DNA of 64,000 nucleotides from Bacillus sp. THAF10 (GTDB lineage: Bacteria; Bacillota; Bacilli; Bacillales; Bacillaceae_I): contig NZ_CP045403.1 of assembly GCF_009363695.1 (NCBI RefSeq), positions 1,220,001 to 1,284,000 on the forward strand, read 5' to 3'. Below the pieces are notes generated by a model. The model ran no database searches, had not been told where the DNA came from, and saw only the letters and a list, made by a program, of their open reading frames with translations. A program made the translations under genes and the position numbers. Below are positions 44,262 to 54,475 of this stretch, one piece after another (the stretch's first letter is position 1; every line of letters starts with the position of its first letter).

Positions 44262-45221
44262 ATGAAAAGAACATTAATGCTATTTATATCTATCATATTT
44301 ATTCTTTTTTTATCCGTTGCATGTGGACAATCTGTTCCAAGTGTAGAAGAACAAAAAGTTGGTTTATTAGTTCCGGATAGCATCAATGACCAGGTATGGG
44401 GAACGAAAGGCTATAAGGGATTATTGCGAATACAAACGGAATATGAAGTGGACGTTTATTATCAAGAAGGCATACATACTGATCAAGCGATAAAGAAATC
44501 CGTCAAAGAATTTCACAAAGATGGAGTTACTTTAATTTTTGGCCACGGAAGCGAATATGCAAAAGCCTTTAATTCTATCGCAAAAGATTATCCAGACATT
44601 CATTTTGTTTGCTTCAATTCTGATGTTCGTGGCGATAATGTTACCAGCTTGAATTTCGAATCAAATGCAATGGGCTTTTTTGGAGGAATGGTAGCTGGGC
44701 AGATGACACAATCAAATAATGTGGGCATTATTGCTGCTTTTGAATGGCAGCCTGAAGTAAATGGTTTCTTTGAAGGAGTTTTGCATGAGAACCCAGATGC
44801 AAGGGTACTAATTGATTATACTCAAGATTGGAATGACCCTGATAAGGCTTTAATCGCCTTGCAAGACATGATGAATAAAGGGGTAGACGTTGTTTATCCT
44901 GCTGGTGATGGCTTTAATGTGCCTGTTATCAATACGTTAAAAGAAAATGGCCTTTTAGCTGTGGGGTATGTTTCCGATCAATCGGATCTTGGTGAAAACA
45001 CCGTCCTTACAAGCACGGTACAGCATGTTCCTGCATTATATGAGTTAGTAGCCAAGAGGCACTTTCTTGGTGAGTTAAAGGGTGGAAATCAATACTTTGA
45101 CTTTAAGGATGATGTCATTTCACTCGGTAAATTTAGTCCATTGGTTAGTGAAGACTATCAAAAATCAATGCAGCAACAAATTAACAGATATAAAGAATCT
45201 GGCAAATTGCCTAATGAATAG
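44262..45221 (+). CDS. med: Med-like BMP family lipoprotein
   Basis: A 319-residue basic-membrane-protein-family lipoprotein. The signal peptide ends at the lipobox LSVACG; the fold begins VGLLVPDSINDQVWGTKGYK, with VGIIAAFEWQPEVNGFFEG in the hinge. B. subtilis Med is a positive regulator of comK and this family otherwise binds nucleosides or purines. ATG 44262 follows GAAGGATGGGG; upstream in-frame codons are unsupported. comZ, which follows med in B. subtilis, was not found here. Confidence 0.82.
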   Translation: MKRTLMLFISIIFILFLSVACGQSVPSVEEQKVGLLVPDSINDQVWGTKGYKGLLRIQTEYEVDVYYQEGIHTDQAIKKSVKEFHKDGVTLIFGHGSEYAKAFNSIAKDYPDIHFVCFNSDVRGDNVTSLNFESNAMGFFGGMVAGQMTQSNNVGIIAAFEWQPEVNGFFEGVLHENPDARVLIDYTQDWNDPDKALIALQDMMNKGVDVVYPAGDGFNVPVINTLKENGLLAVGYVSDQSDLGENTVLTSTVQHVPALYELVAKRHFLGELKGGNQYFDFKDDVISLGKFSPLVSEDYQKSMQQQINRYKESGKLPNE

Positions 45222-45228
45222 AAAAAGC

Positions 45229-45258
45229 GAAGGTCTGCTCTCAAGGAGCAGACCTTTT
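45229..45258. terminator. Bidirectional terminator med/yjzB
   Basis: AAGGTCTGCTC-tcaag-GAGCAGACCTT with flanking A and T tracts. Confidence 0.85.
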
Positions 45259-45260
45259 CA

Positions 45261-45494
45261 TTATTTATTTTTAAAGTAATCCAGAAGCGGTGAAAAATCT
45301 TTTAACATTGGCTTAAGTTTATTCACAGAATCCATAATGGAATCTACTTGTTCCATCAATGTTTCATAGTCATCGCCTAGCTTTTTTTCTTCAGCTGGTA
45401 CCTTTGTTTCCTGTCTCGGTCCCCCACCAAACATCAGCCTCGTGAATGGATCTACCTCTTGACTATCTTGATTGCTATTGCCGTCATTACTCAT
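45261..45494 (-). CDS. YjzB-position small hypothetical protein
   Basis: A 77-residue acidic protein with DPFTRLMFGG near residue 16 and a helical C-terminus (LMEQVDSIMDSVNKLKPMLK). I infer that it corresponds to yjzB of B. subtilis from position before fabHA; function is unknown. GAGGTGA precedes ATG. It is convergent with med. Confidence 0.68.
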   Translation of the reverse strand: MSNDGNSNQDSQEVDPFTRLMFGGGPRQETKVPAEEKKLGDDYETLMEQVDSIMDSVNKLKPMLKDFSPLLDYFKNK

Positions 45495-45614
45495 GTTCTC
45501 ACCTCACAGAATGAAGCTATTTTCTTCCCTTGACCATATTGTATGCACCCAATGTAAAACTGGCTGGGTATTAGTCCAAAAATGTAAATTAGCCTTAAAT
45601 TAGGCAGTTACATA

Positions 45615-45643
45615 TTGTCAATAAGAAAGGAATAAGTTAATAT
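45615..45643 (+). promoter_or_regulatory. SigA promoter of fabH
   Basis: TTGTCA (45615-45620), a 17-base spacer and TAATAT (45638-45643). Confidence 0.75.
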
Positions 45644-45660
45644 TAGTACCAAGTCATAAT
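45642..45660. promoter_or_regulatory. FapR operator of fabH
   Basis: ATTAGTACCAAGTCATAAT resembles the FapR box (ATTAGTACC...AAT), the repressor site of Firmicute fatty-acid genes relieved by malonyl-CoA. It overlaps the end of the -10 and the expected start point, the right place for repression. Confidence 0.8.
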
Positions 45661-45725
45661 ATTTGATAATAACAATCGTGGCATGCTAAAATGCTACAGA
45701 TTCCAGAAAGACAGGTGTTAAGTCT

Positions 45726-46658
45726 ATGAATGCAGGGATACTAGGGATTGGAAGATATGTACCAGAAAAAATACTCACAAATGCTGATTTAGAAAAAATA
45801 GTAGATACGACAGATGAATGGATAAAAACGAGAACAGGAATAGAAGAACGCAGGATTGCAAGTGAGGATATCGATACGTCTCATATGGCTTTCTTTGCAG
45901 CGGAGAAGGCGTTAAAGGATGCTGGAATAAGCGCAGAAGAATTAGATATGATAATTGTAGCAACCGTCACGCCGGATAATCCATTTCCATCTGTTGCTTG
46001 CATGATACAGGAGCGGCTTGGTGCCAAAAAAGCGTGTGCGTTTGATATGAGCGCTGCCTGTGCTGGTTTTATGTATGGAGTGATTACTGGAAAACAGTTT
46101 ATTGAGGCAGGAACCTATAAACATGTTTTAGTAGTTGGAGTAGAAAAACTATCAAAAATTGTAGACTGGGAAGATCGTAATACTGCTGTTCTATTTGGTG
46201 ATGGCGCTGGTGCCGCTGTTTTAGGACCAGTCTCAGAAGGCAGAGGAATTCTATCCTTTGAACTTGGGGCAGATGGTACAGGCGCTAAGCATCTTTACCA
46301 GGATGAAACCATTATAATGAATGGCAGAGAAGTTTTTAAATTTGCCGTTCGCCAAATGGGAGAATCGGCAGTAAATGTCTTAGAGAAAGCTGGTTTATCT
46401 AAAGAAGATGTTGATTTTCTCATTCCTCATCAAGCGAATATAAGGATAATGGAAGCGGCCAGAGAGAGACTTGGATTGCCAATGGAAAAAATGTCCATGA
46501 CGGTTCACAAATATGGCAATACTTCCGCTGCATCTATTCCTATTTCTATTGTGGAAGAGGTGGAGAATGGTAAAATACATGACGATGATTTAATTGTTAT
46601 GGTAGGATTTGGTGGAGGCCTTACATGGGGCGCCATCGCAATTCGTTGGGGGAAATAA
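45726..46658 (+). CDS. fabH: 3-oxoacyl-ACP synthase III (FabH)
   Basis: A 310-residue KAS III that condenses acyl-CoA with malonyl-ACP to start fatty-acid synthesis; in Bacillus it prefers branched primers. The catalytic Cys is in [10 protein letters not shown] (near 112), His in [11 protein letters not shown] and Asn in [17 protein letters not shown] and the first residues [19 protein letters not shown] are typical. It is preceded by a FapR box and a SigA promoter. It is 256 bases upstream of fabF, a gap enlarged by a repeat element. Confidence 0.95.
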   Translation: MNAGILGIGRYVPEKILTNADLEKIVDTTDEWIKTRTGIEERRIASEDIDTSHMAFFAAEKALKDAGISAEELDMIIVATVTPDNPFPSVACMIQERLGAKKACAFDMSAACAGFMYGVITGKQFIEAGTYKHVLVVGVEKLSKIVDWEDRNTAVLFGDGAGAAVLGPVSEGRGILSFELGADGTGAKHLYQDETIIMNGREVFKFAVRQMGESAVNVLEKAGLSKEDVDFLIPHQANIRIMEAARERLGLPMEKMSMTVHKYGNTSAASIPISIVEEVENGKIHDDDLIVMVGFGGGLTWGAIAIRWGK

Positions 46659-46713
46659 ATATTCTAATGATTGGCTTATTGAAAGATGCAGGCTGATATT
46701 AAGAAGTTTTCTA

Positions 46714-46844
46714 GCTGTTGATTGTAGCAAAGGCGGAGACTCTTTTCGGGAATGAAGCGAAACCCAGAGGCGTAGCCTTTTGCAAAGGAGGCTTACAAAT
46801 TCGATCGCCCCGAGGACGAGGAGCCATTTGCAAAGATCAACAAC
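46714..46844. repeat. Palindrome-ended intergenic repeat, copy 2
   Basis: A 131-base element, GCTGTTGATT at one end and ATCAACAAC at the other, colinear with the reverse complement of 18130-18244. It lies within the fabH-fabF spacer and is expected to be transcribed with them. Confidence 0.85.
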
Positions 46845-46914
46845 GGTGTTCAATAGAACAAAAAATTTTATAAATAAATGATAAAGAGGATAAGCTTGAA
46901 AGGAGCTAATTAAC

Positions 46915-48159
46915 ATGCAAATGCCGAAAAAACGCGTAGTTGTTACAGGAATGGGGGCTATCACTCCTATCGGTTTAAATGTAAATGAAGCATGGCAAAA
47001 TGCGATAAATGGAGTATCTGGAATTACCAATCTAACAAGAGTTGATAGTGAAAAATTCCCTGCAAAAGTGGCTGCGGAAATTAAGGATTTTAATGCCGAA
47101 GAGTTTATGGATAAAAAAGAAGCAAGAAAAATGGACCGCTTTACTCAATACGCCATCGCTGCTTCCTTTATGGCAGTAAAAGATGCGAACCTAGAAATAA
47201 CCGATGAAATTGCACCACGAGTGGGTGTGTGGGTTGGTTCTGGTATTGGCGGAATGGAAACCTTTGAACAACAGTATCGAACGTTTTTGGAAAAGGGAGC
47301 CCGTCGTGTGAGTCCGTTCTTTGTACCAATGATGATACCTGATATGGCAACAGGCCAAATCAGTATCGCTTTAGGAGCAAAGGGTGTTAACTCTTGTACG
47401 GTGACTGCATGTGCTACAGGAACAAATTCGATTGGGGATGCGTTTAAAGTTATTCAACGTGGTGATGCCGATGTGATGGTGTCAGGTGGAACGGAAGCTC
47501 CATTAACGGAGATGAGTTTTGCTGGCTTTAGTTCAGCCAAGGCTCTATCCTTAAACCCAGATCCTACCACTGCTAGTCGTCCATTTGATGCAAATCGTGA
47601 TGGCTTCGTAATGGGAGAAGGAGCAGGAATTGTTGTCCTGGAAGAATTAGAGCATGCCTTAGCACGTGGAGCTAGAATATATGCGGAGATAGTGGGATAT
47701 GGGGCAACAGGTGATGCACACCATATTACAGCTCCTGCTCCTGGCGGGGAAGGTGGCGTTCGCGCGATGAAAATGGCGATTGAAGATGCCAGCCTAACCC
47801 CAGAAGATATTGACTATATTAACGCACACGGTACAAGCACAGAATATAATGATAAGTTTGAAACGCTTGCGATTAAAGAAGTGTTTGGTTCACATGCGAA
47901 AACAGTTGCAATTAGTTCCACAAAGTCTATGACAGGGCATTTACTAGGTGCTGCAGGTGGAGTGGAAGCCATCTTTACGATTAAAGCAATTGAAAAATCC
48001 ATCCTGCCTCCTACCATCAATCTTGAAACACCAGATCCTGAGTGTGATTTGGATTACGTGCCGAATGAATCAAGACAAAAAGAAGTAAGAGCAGCGATGA
48101 GCAATTCCTTAGGGTTCGGTGGTCATAACGCAACGATTGTATTTAAAAAATACGAATAA
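46915..48159 (+). CDS. fabF: 3-oxoacyl-ACP synthase II (FabF)
   Basis: A 414-residue beta-ketoacyl-ACP synthase II elongating fatty acids. The catalytic Cys is in [14 protein letters not shown] (near 164), the His residues in [12 protein letters not shown] and [10 protein letters not shown]. Length is normal for FabF. GAAAGGAG precedes ATG. It is probably co-transcribed with fabH under FapR control, though the intervening repeat and 256-base spacing leave room for separate control. Confidence 0.95.
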   Translation: MQMPKKRVVVTGMGAITPIGLNVNEAWQNAINGVSGITNLTRVDSEKFPAKVAAEIKDFNAEEFMDKKEARKMDRFTQYAIAASFMAVKDANLEITDEIAPRVGVWVGSGIGGMETFEQQYRTFLEKGARRVSPFFVPMMIPDMATGQISIALGAKGVNSCTVTACATGTNSIGDAFKVIQRGDADVMVSGGTEAPLTEMSFAGFSSAKALSLNPDPTTASRPFDANRDGFVMGEGAGIVVLEELEHALARGARIYAEIVGYGATGDAHHITAPAPGGEGGVRAMKMAIEDASLTPEDIDYINAHGTSTEYNDKFETLAIKEVFGSHAKTVAISSTKSMTGHLLGAAGGVEAIFTIKAIEKSILPPTINLETPDPECDLDYVPNESRQKEVRAAMSNSLGFGGHNATIVFKKYE

Positions 48160-48164
48160 ACAAA

Positions 48165-48218
48165 GAAAAGAGCTGTCTCCAAGTCTTGAAGAGTTGACTT
48201 GGTGGACAGCTCTTTTTT
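48165..48218 (+). terminator. Terminator of fabF
   Basis: AAAAGAGCTGTCtCCAAGTC pairs with GACTTGGtGGACAGCTC, followed by TTTTTT. Confidence 0.9.
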
Positions 48219-48277
48219 ACACCTCCACCCAGTCCAAAACATACAATGAGAAAAAGATATGAAAAGGGCTGTAGAAC

Positions 48278-49060
48278 ATGAGTATCATTCATACGGACAG
48301 ATGGTTAGAGGAGGACTACCACCAACCATTAAATATTTCCAAAAGGCTGTTAAAGTATTTCGAGGATGTCACAGAAGCAGAGCTTTATGATTATTTGATT
48401 ATGCATGGTATGTATCGACCGTTTAAAAACGGTAAAGAAACTGTGGAGAAGCTGAAATTGCTTGATTGCTGGAATATTGTTATGAAGGAATGGCGCAGCT
48501 TAAAAAAGCTCTGGAATGGCCCTGATATACCCATCTTTATTTTTCCCTCTGATAAGTATAACCTACAAATCAAACGAGATTTTAAAGGAAAAGCAGGAGT
48601 TGCTTTTAAAGATAAGCTGTTTCTTTTTTTACCAGAGGATATTCAAGTAAATGAATTAAAGGCCTTGCTTATTCACGAGTATAATCATATATGTGTGCTG
48701 GAAAAAAACAGGAGAAAAGACGATCAATATACTTTACTTGATTCAGCACTAATAGAAGGATTAGCAGAAAGTGCTGTTTCCCATTTACTTGGGAAGGAAT
48801 ATACCTCAAGCTGGACGTCCTATTACTCTAATAAAGAATTAAAGAGTTTTTATGAAAAATACATTCTTCCTAATAAAGAGATAAAAAAAAGTGAGAAAAA
48901 TCATATGGTGCTTCTTTACGGTAAAGGATTTTACCCAAAAATGCTCGGATATTGTGTGGGCTATTATTTAATTCAAGACATTTTAAATAAGCAATCCATC
49001 CCTTATCCAATGTTGCTTAAAAAGTCATTATCAGAAATAACGATGCTATTAGAAGAATAA
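48278..49060 (+). CDS. yjaZ: DUF2268 zincin-like protein YjaZ
   Basis: A 260-residue DUF2268 protein. LLIHEYNHICVLEKNRR contains the HExxH zinc-protease motif (near residue 133), and IEGLAESAVSHLLG downstream supplies the third ligand Glu, so a metalloprotease role is plausible; family activity has not been shown. No signal peptide is visible. B. subtilis yjaZ is in the same position after fabF. The ribosome site (AAAAGGG) is moderate. Confidence 0.82.
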   Translation: MSIIHTDRWLEEDYHQPLNISKRLLKYFEDVTEAELYDYLIMHGMYRPFKNGKETVEKLKLLDCWNIVMKEWRSLKKLWNGPDIPIFIFPSDKYNLQIKRDFKGKAGVAFKDKLFLFLPEDIQVNELKALLIHEYNHICVLEKNRRKDDQYTLLDSALIEGLAESAVSHLLGKEYTSSWTSYYSNKELKSFYEKYILPNKEIKKSEKNHMVLLYGKGFYPKMLGYCVGYYLIQDILNKQSIPYPMLLKKSLSEITMLLEE

Positions 49061-49095
49061 TTCTTTGAGGAATAGGAGAATAATGACAAAAAACA

Positions 49096-49136
49096 AAAAT
49101 TCTAGCAAAAAAGGCTAGTTTTTTTGTTTTTTTTTG
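49096..49136 (+). terminator. Terminator of yjaZ
   Basis: CTAGC-aaaaaag-GCTAG followed by a long T tract. The rest of the 407-base gap to appD is AT-rich and holds the app regulatory region, no gene. Confidence 0.7.
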
Positions 49137-49210
49137 TATATAATCAGTTTTTGTAGAAGATTGTTGCTAGTTCCAATTAAAAAAATTTTTAGTTAATTTT
49201 CAAAATTAGC

Positions 49211-49239
49211 TTGAATTTGTAACGGAATTGTAATAATAT
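49211..49239 (+). promoter_or_regulatory. SigA-type promoter of the app operon
   Basis: TTGAAT (49211-49216), a 17-base spacer and TAATAT (49234-49239). A palindrome TAATTTT-C-AAAATTA (49194-49208) lies just upstream of the -35. Confidence 0.6.
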
Positions 49240-49295
49240 ACAAACAGACGATAATTATTTTCCGATAATTTAGTTTTTACAGTAATTTTAGTGTT

Positions 49296-49310
49296 AAATG
49301 ACTGAAAATT
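49296..49310. promoter_or_regulatory. CodY-like box in the app leader
   Basis: AAATGACTGAAAATT matches the CodY consensus AATTTTCWGAAAATT at 12 of 15 positions. It is downstream of the predicted promoter, a usual place for CodY repression of peptide transport. Confidence 0.45.
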
Positions 49311-49467
49311 TCGTAATAATCGGCATGGAAATCTATCAATCGTTACAATTAATAGATTAAAACTAGTAGAATTGTAAATTTGTAGCTTAAAGAAATTAAT
49401 CTTTAATTTACATATTTAGACATCATACAGACCATGCATCGATAGAGAAAAGGATGGTGAAGGCTAT

Positions 49468-50448
49468 ATGTCAGCTTTATTAGAAGTGAGAGGCTTAAAA
49501 ACTCACTTTTTTAAAAAAAAGCAAGCTATTCCAGCAGTTGATGGTGTAGATATCTCTATTAAAAAAGGGGAAACAGTCGCACTGGTTGGGGAGTCGGGAT
49601 CTGGCAAGTCCATTACATCATTATCCATAATGGGTCTTGTTCCAAGTCCAGGAGGAAAAATTGTAGGTGGAGAGATTTTGTTCGATGGACAGGATTTAGT
49701 GAAACTGTCTGAAAACCAATTGTGTAAAGTTCGAGGAAATGATATCTCAATGATATTCCAAGAGCCTATGACATCGTTAAACCCCGTTTTAACAATAGGT
49801 GAACAAATTACAGAAGTGTTAGAGCTTCATCAAAAGATGACAAAAACACAAGCAATGAAAAAAGCAATAGAAATGCTTGAAGTAGTTGGATTCTCAAGAG
49901 CAGCTGAACTTGTTCATGATTATCCTCATAGGTTGTCTGGTGGTATGAGACAGAGGGTAATGATTGCGATGGCAATGAGCTGTAATCCAAAGCTTCTTAT
50001 AGCGGATGAGCCTACTACAGCATTAGATGTAACGATTCAAGCTCAAATATTAGATTTAATGAAAGACTTAAGTCATAAATTTGATACTTCCATTCTTTTG
50101 ATCACACACGATCTTGGGGTAGTATCAGAAGTTGCTGATAGGGTAGTTGTTATGTATTGTGGCCAGGTTGTGGAAGAAGGATCTGTTGAAGATCTGTTCG
50201 ATGAGCCCTTGCACCCTTACACGACAGGTTTGATTGGGTCTATACCTGAAATTGAAGGAGAAATCACTCGATTAAACTCCATTGAAGGTAATGTCCCACC
50301 ACCAACAAATCTGCCACAGGGCTGTAGATTTGCTCCACGCTGTCCGAAAGCATTCGATCGATGTCACAGCGAAATTCCTCAATTGCTGAAGCAAGGTGGA
50401 AGTCGCTCCGTTCGATGCTTCTTATACGAAGGCGAGGAGGTTAATTGA
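49468..50448 (+). CDS. appD: Oligopeptide ABC transporter ATP-binding protein AppD
   Basis: A 326-residue ATPase. Walker A is GESGSGKS, the Q-loop contains IFQEPMTSLNP, the signature is LSGGMRQR, and Walker B LLIADEPTTALD. The C-terminal oligopeptide-transporter domain has a four-Cys-like cluster, GCRFAPRCPKAFDRCHS plus a later Cys, as in DppD. It pairs with AppF to drive peptide uptake. It is first in the app operon, overlapping appF's ATG in TGATG. Confidence 0.92.
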   Translation: MSALLEVRGLKTHFFKKKQAIPAVDGVDISIKKGETVALVGESGSGKSITSLSIMGLVPSPGGKIVGGEILFDGQDLVKLSENQLCKVRGNDISMIFQEPMTSLNPVLTIGEQITEVLELHQKMTKTQAMKKAIEMLEVVGFSRAAELVHDYPHRLSGGMRQRVMIAMAMSCNPKLLIADEPTTALDVTIQAQILDLMKDLSHKFDTSILLITHDLGVVSEVADRVVVMYCGQVVEEGSVEDLFDEPLHPYTTGLIGSIPEIEGEITRLNSIEGNVPPPTNLPQGCRFAPRCPKAFDRCHSEIPQLLKQGGSRSVRCFLYEGEEVN

Positions 50449-51470
50449 TGACTGCAACTGAGAGTAAAACGGAATCTGTATTAACGGAAACAAGCTCTGA
50501 TAACATTTTAGAAGTCAGAGGATTAAAGAAATATTTTCCAATTAAAGCAGGACTTTTACAAAGACATGTAGGAGATGTAAAAGCAGTTGATGATTTGAAC
50601 TTCTACATAAAAAAAGGTGAAACCCTTGGTCTTGTAGGAGAGTCTGGCTGTGGGAAATCCACAACAGGCAGAACGATTATTAGATTATATGAGCCTACAG
50701 AAGGAAACATCATCTTCAAAGGCAATGATATAGCGAAGATGAGTGAAAGCGAATTAAGGAAAACGGTTAGAAAAGACATTCAAATGGTATTCCAGGACCC
50801 ATTCGCTACACTAAACCCAAGAAAAACATTGCGGGCAATTTTGAAAGAGCCATATAACACCCACAATCTTTTCCCAAAGAAAGAACGCGAAGAAAAGGTG
50901 CAAGAGCTTTTAGAAAAAGTAGGATTGGATCCAAGTTTCATTAATCGCTATCCGCATGAATTCTCTGGTGGACAGCGACAAAGAATTGGGATTGCCAGAA
51001 CGCTTGCGCTTAATCCTGAATTGATTATTGCGGATGAAGCTGTATCTGCACTAGATGTTTCCATTCAAGCGCAAATCATCAACCTAATGCAAGACCTACA
51101 AAGGGAAATGGGCTTGTCCTATATATTTATTTCACATGACCTCAGTGTTGTACGTCATATTAGTGACCGAGTAGGCGTAATGTATTTAGGGCGTATGATG
51201 GAACTAGCTTCTAAGAATGACCTTTATAGCGAGCCATTACATCCTTACACACAAGCATTACTTTCAGCTGTACCTTCTACAAGAAAGAAAGGCCAAGTGA
51301 AAAGAGAACGTATCGTTCTAAAGGGCGAGCTGCCAAGTCCGGCAAACCCACCTACTGGCTGTGTTTTCCATACGAGATGTCCAGCTGCAATGGATGTTTG
51401 TAAGCAAATTGTTCCTCAATTCAAAGAGGTTAAACCGGATCATTTTGTTGCTTGTCACCTATATGAATAG
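50448..51470 (+). CDS. appF: Oligopeptide ABC transporter ATP-binding protein AppF
   Basis: A 340-residue ATPase. Walker A is GESGCGKSTTGR, the Q-loop MVFQDPFATLNPR, the signature FSGGQRQRIGIART, and Walker B IIADEAVSALDVS. The C-terminal domain keeps the Cys cluster TGCVFHTRCPAAMDVCK. I take ATG 50448 as the start, with GGCGAGGAGG upstream, rather than TTG one codon earlier. Context: appD-appF-appA-appB-appC, the B. subtilis order. Confidence 0.92.
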   Translation: MTATESKTESVLTETSSDNILEVRGLKKYFPIKAGLLQRHVGDVKAVDDLNFYIKKGETLGLVGESGCGKSTTGRTIIRLYEPTEGNIIFKGNDIAKMSESELRKTVRKDIQMVFQDPFATLNPRKTLRAILKEPYNTHNLFPKKEREEKVQELLEKVGLDPSFINRYPHEFSGGQRQRIGIARTLALNPELIIADEAVSALDVSIQAQIINLMQDLQREMGLSYIFISHDLSVVRHISDRVGVMYLGRMMELASKNDLYSEPLHPYTQALLSAVPSTRKKGQVKRERIVLKGELPSPANPPTGCVFHTRCPAAMDVCKQIVPQFKEVKPDHFVACHLYE

Positions 51471-51580
51471 GTGGCAAGTACATAAAATATATACCCTTTG
51501 AAAGGGGGAGATAAGCTCAAACTATATCATTCTTTGCCTTTCATTTTCAGAACATTAAAAAATTTTTAGGGGGAGTAAAC

Positions 51581-53269
51581 GTGAAGCAAAAAACTCTATT
51601 ACTTATCGCTTTAACGTTGGTTCTGTCTTTGTTCCTTGCTGCATGTGGCGGTAATTCAACAAACACAGATCCAAAGAACAACAACAATGGTGAAGAACAA
51701 GCTGGTAACAATGGTGAAGAAGAAGAAGAAGAAGCAGTTAATAACGACCCAGTTGCAGGTGGAGACCTTGTATTAGGTTCTACTGGTAGCCCAACAATGT
51801 TCAACCCGCTTTACTCTGCAGATACTGCAAGTTCTGCAATCGAAGGTTTCATTTATGATGGTCTTTTAACTAGCAACACTTCTTTTGAAACTGAACTAAA
51901 CATGGCTGAAAGCTGGGATATCTCTGAAGATGACCTAGTTCACACATTGAAAATCAAAGACGGCATCAAGTTCCACGATGGCGAGCCTATGAACGCTGAT
52001 GACGTAGTATTCACTTTAAGCATTCCTTTAAATGAAGACTATGATGGTCCTCGTGCTTCTTACTTCGAGAAAATCGAGAAAATCGAAAAAGTTGATGACT
52101 TAACTGTTAAAGTAACTCTTAAAGCAGTTGATCCAACAATCCATATCGCTCTTGGATACTCTATCTTACCTGAGCACCTTTTGAAAGATGTTCCAGTTGC
52201 TGAGCTTGGTGAGTACACTGAGTTCAACGTAAAGAACCCAATCGGTACTGGTCCATTCAAATTCGAAACTTGGGAAGATGGTCAATTTGTTAAAGTTGTA
52301 GCAAACGAAGATTACTGGCAAGGTCGTCCTTTCCTTGACTCTTTAACATACCGTATTATTCCTGATGCGGATGCTCTAATGACAGCTTTAGCTGCTGGAG
52401 ATGTTCACTATTACACAGTTCCTGCTTCTGACATCACTACTGCTCAAGAGTGGGAAGCTAATGGTCAACTTAAGATCGAGTCTGGTTTAGCTCTTTCTTA
52501 CTCTTACTTAGGATACAACTTACGTAACGACTTATTCAAAGATGTAAAAGTACGTCAAGCTTTAACTCATGCACTTGATCGTGAACTAATCGTTGAGTCT
52601 GTAATGGGCGGAGACGGTGAAGTTGCAAACGTTCCTGAGTCTCCACTTAGCTGGGCTTATGACGAAGATGTACCAGTATTTGAATACGATGTAGAAAAAG
52701 CAAAAGCAATGCTTGCAGAAGCTGGATGGAAACCAGGTGCTGACGGTACGCTTGAGAAAGACGGCAAGAAATTTGAATTCACTCTTAAAACAAACCAAGG
52801 TAACAAAGTTCGTGAAGATATCGCTGTAGTAGTTCAAGAGCAGTTCGCTGAGATTGGAATTAAAGTTACTCCAGATATCATGGAATGGTCTGCATTCTTA
52901 GCTGACATCGATCCTCCAAAATGGAACTTCGATGCAATCATCTTAGGATGGGCACTATCTACAGATCCAGATCCATCTGGTATCTTCCACTCTAAAGAAA
53001 TCGAAGAAGGCTTGAACTTCGTTGGTTGGTCTAATACAGAAGCTGATAAGTTAATGGATGAAGCTAACCTAACGATGGATCGTGAAGAGCGTGCTACTAA
53101 GATCCAAGCAATCAACAAAATTATTGCTCAAGAGCAACCATATACTTTCTTGTACTATCCAAATGCTCACCGTGCAATGCCTACTAACCTTGAAGGCTTT
53201 GAGTTCCATGCAAGAGCAGAATATTACAACATCCACAAATGGTGGTTAAACCCTAATACAACTAACTAA
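51581..53269 (+). CDS. appA: Oligopeptide-binding lipoprotein AppA
   Basis: A 562-residue SBP_bac_5 binding protein. The lipobox LFLAACGG marks the lipidated Cys; an Asn/Glu-rich linker of about 40 residues (including a run encoded by consecutive GAA codons) precedes the fold at GGDLVLGSTGSPTMFNPLY. WDISEDDLVHTLKIKDGIKF is a family signature. Start is GTG after AGGGGGAG. B. subtilis AppA binds larger peptides. A hairpin follows, separating it from appB. Confidence 0.9.
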   Translation: MKQKTLLLIALTLVLSLFLAACGGNSTNTDPKNNNNGEEQAGNNGEEEEEEAVNNDPVAGGDLVLGSTGSPTMFNPLYSADTASSAIEGFIYDGLLTSNTSFETELNMAESWDISEDDLVHTLKIKDGIKFHDGEPMNADDVVFTLSIPLNEDYDGPRASYFEKIEKIEKVDDLTVKVTLKAVDPTIHIALGYSILPEHLLKDVPVAELGEYTEFNVKNPIGTGPFKFETWEDGQFVKVVANEDYWQGRPFLDSLTYRIIPDADALMTALAAGDVHYYTVPASDITTAQEWEANGQLKIESGLALSYSYLGYNLRNDLFKDVKVRQALTHALDRELIVESVMGGDGEVANVPESPLSWAYDEDVPVFEYDVEKAKAMLAEAGWKPGADGTLEKDGKKFEFTLKTNQGNKVREDIAVVVQEQFAEIGIKVTPDIMEWSAFLADIDPPKWNFDAIILGWALSTDPDPSGIFHSKEIEEGLNFVGWSNTEADKLMDEANLTMDREERATKIQAINKIIAQEQPYTFLYYPNAHRAMPTNLEGFEFHARAEYYNIHKWWLNPNTTN

Positions 53270-53289
53270 TTTAACCCCCATTTAAAGGG

Positions 53290-53329
53290 AAAGAGAGGGG
53301 AGGGAGTTTTCCCTTCCCTCTTTTTTTCT
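53290..53329 (+). terminator. Intercistronic hairpin between appA and appB
   Basis: GAGGGGAGGGA...TCCCTTCCCTC followed by TTTTTTT. A second weaker stem TGTGAAA/TTTTCACA lies near 53424-53442. Both would lower permease relative to binding-protein expression. Confidence 0.75.
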
Positions 53330-53510
53330 GAATTAAATCGAACTGTACCTACTTACTTATGGATTTGAAAGCCTAGGTGACTGTCATGGACAAGCCTTCT
53401 TTCCTTAACTTTGAACGCATTATTGTGAAAGGTAGTTTTCACAGTATTAAAATAAACAATCACGTTTACCCATACCTTCCTAAAGTAAAGACAGAAAAGG
53501 AGAATCTGCT

Positions 53511-54461
53511 ATGATCTCATATATCATCCGCCGTTCTTTAATGGCGATTCCCCTATTATTCGGTATAACTGTTTTATCTTTTGCTATTATGCAAATGGCT
53601 CCAGGTGGTCCTACCTCCCTGATGATGGATCCGAATATTAGTAAAGAAGCAATGAAAAAATATGAAGAACGATACGGATTAAATGATCCAGTGCACGAAC
53701 AGTATTTCAAATGGGTTTCAAACATGGCAAAAGGAGACTTTGGAGACTCTCTTATTCGCCGTGGAGTACCTGTAAGTGAAATGATAATGAACCGTTTACC
53801 TAATACGTTGCTGCTTATGATTGTTTCTACTTTTGTAGCAATACTAATTGCCATCCCATTTGGGGTTGTTTCAGCTAGAAAACCATATTCCATGACGGAC
53901 TATGCAGTTACGGTAACATCCTTCTTAGGTTTAGCCACTCCTAACTTCTGGATAGGTCTTGTATTAATCATGGTATTTGCAGTCCAATTAAATTGGTTCC
54001 CAACAGGTGGGGTTTCAACTTTGAATGCCGATTTTAGTATTCTTGATCGAATACACCACTTAGTGTTACCGGCATTTGTATTGGCAACAGCTGACATGGC
54101 TGGATTAACGAGATATACAAGATCAAGTATGTTAGAAGTAATTAGACAAGATTATATGCGTACTGCAAGAGCAAAAGGATTAAAGGAACGTAAAGTAGTA
54201 TATAAACATGGTTTGAGAAATGGATTAATTCCAATCATCACAATCTTTGGTTTAATGCTTCCTGGTTTTATTGGAGGCTCCGTAATTGTAGAACGTATTT
54301 TTGCATGGCCAGGTATCGGGTTATTATTCTTTGAGTCAGCTTTCCAACGTGATTATCCGGTTATTATGGCACTAACAGTTATCTCAGCGGTCTTTGTAGT
54401 TATCGGGAACTTAATTGCCGATATTCTATATGCAATTTTTGACCCGAGAATTGAGTATTAA
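53511..54461 (+). CDS. appB: Oligopeptide ABC transporter permease AppB
   Basis: A 316-residue permease with six membrane segments. It has [21 protein letters not shown] at the N-terminus and the EAA loop [20 protein letters not shown]. The typical [17 protein letters not shown] and [20 protein letters not shown] follow. AAAAGGAG precedes ATG. Partner of AppC. Confidence 0.92.
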   Translation: MISYIIRRSLMAIPLLFGITVLSFAIMQMAPGGPTSLMMDPNISKEAMKKYEERYGLNDPVHEQYFKWVSNMAKGDFGDSLIRRGVPVSEMIMNRLPNTLLLMIVSTFVAILIAIPFGVVSARKPYSMTDYAVTVTSFLGLATPNFWIGLVLIMVFAVQLNWFPTGGVSTLNADFSILDRIHHLVLPAFVLATADMAGLTRYTRSSMLEVIRQDYMRTARAKGLKERKVVYKHGLRNGLIPIITIFGLMLPGFIGGSVIVERIFAWPGIGLLFFESAFQRDYPVIMALTVISAVFVVIGNLIADILYAIFDPRIEY

Positions 54462-54475
54462 AAGGGGGAACAGCG

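Noticed and set aside
45222..45260. comZ after med
   Set aside because: The med gene is followed directly by a terminator and a convergent small gene that does not resemble ComZ.
51717..51738. GAA triplet run in appA as a phase-variable repeat
   Set aside because: It encodes Glu residues in the flexible linker; changes would stay in frame, so on/off switching is not expected.
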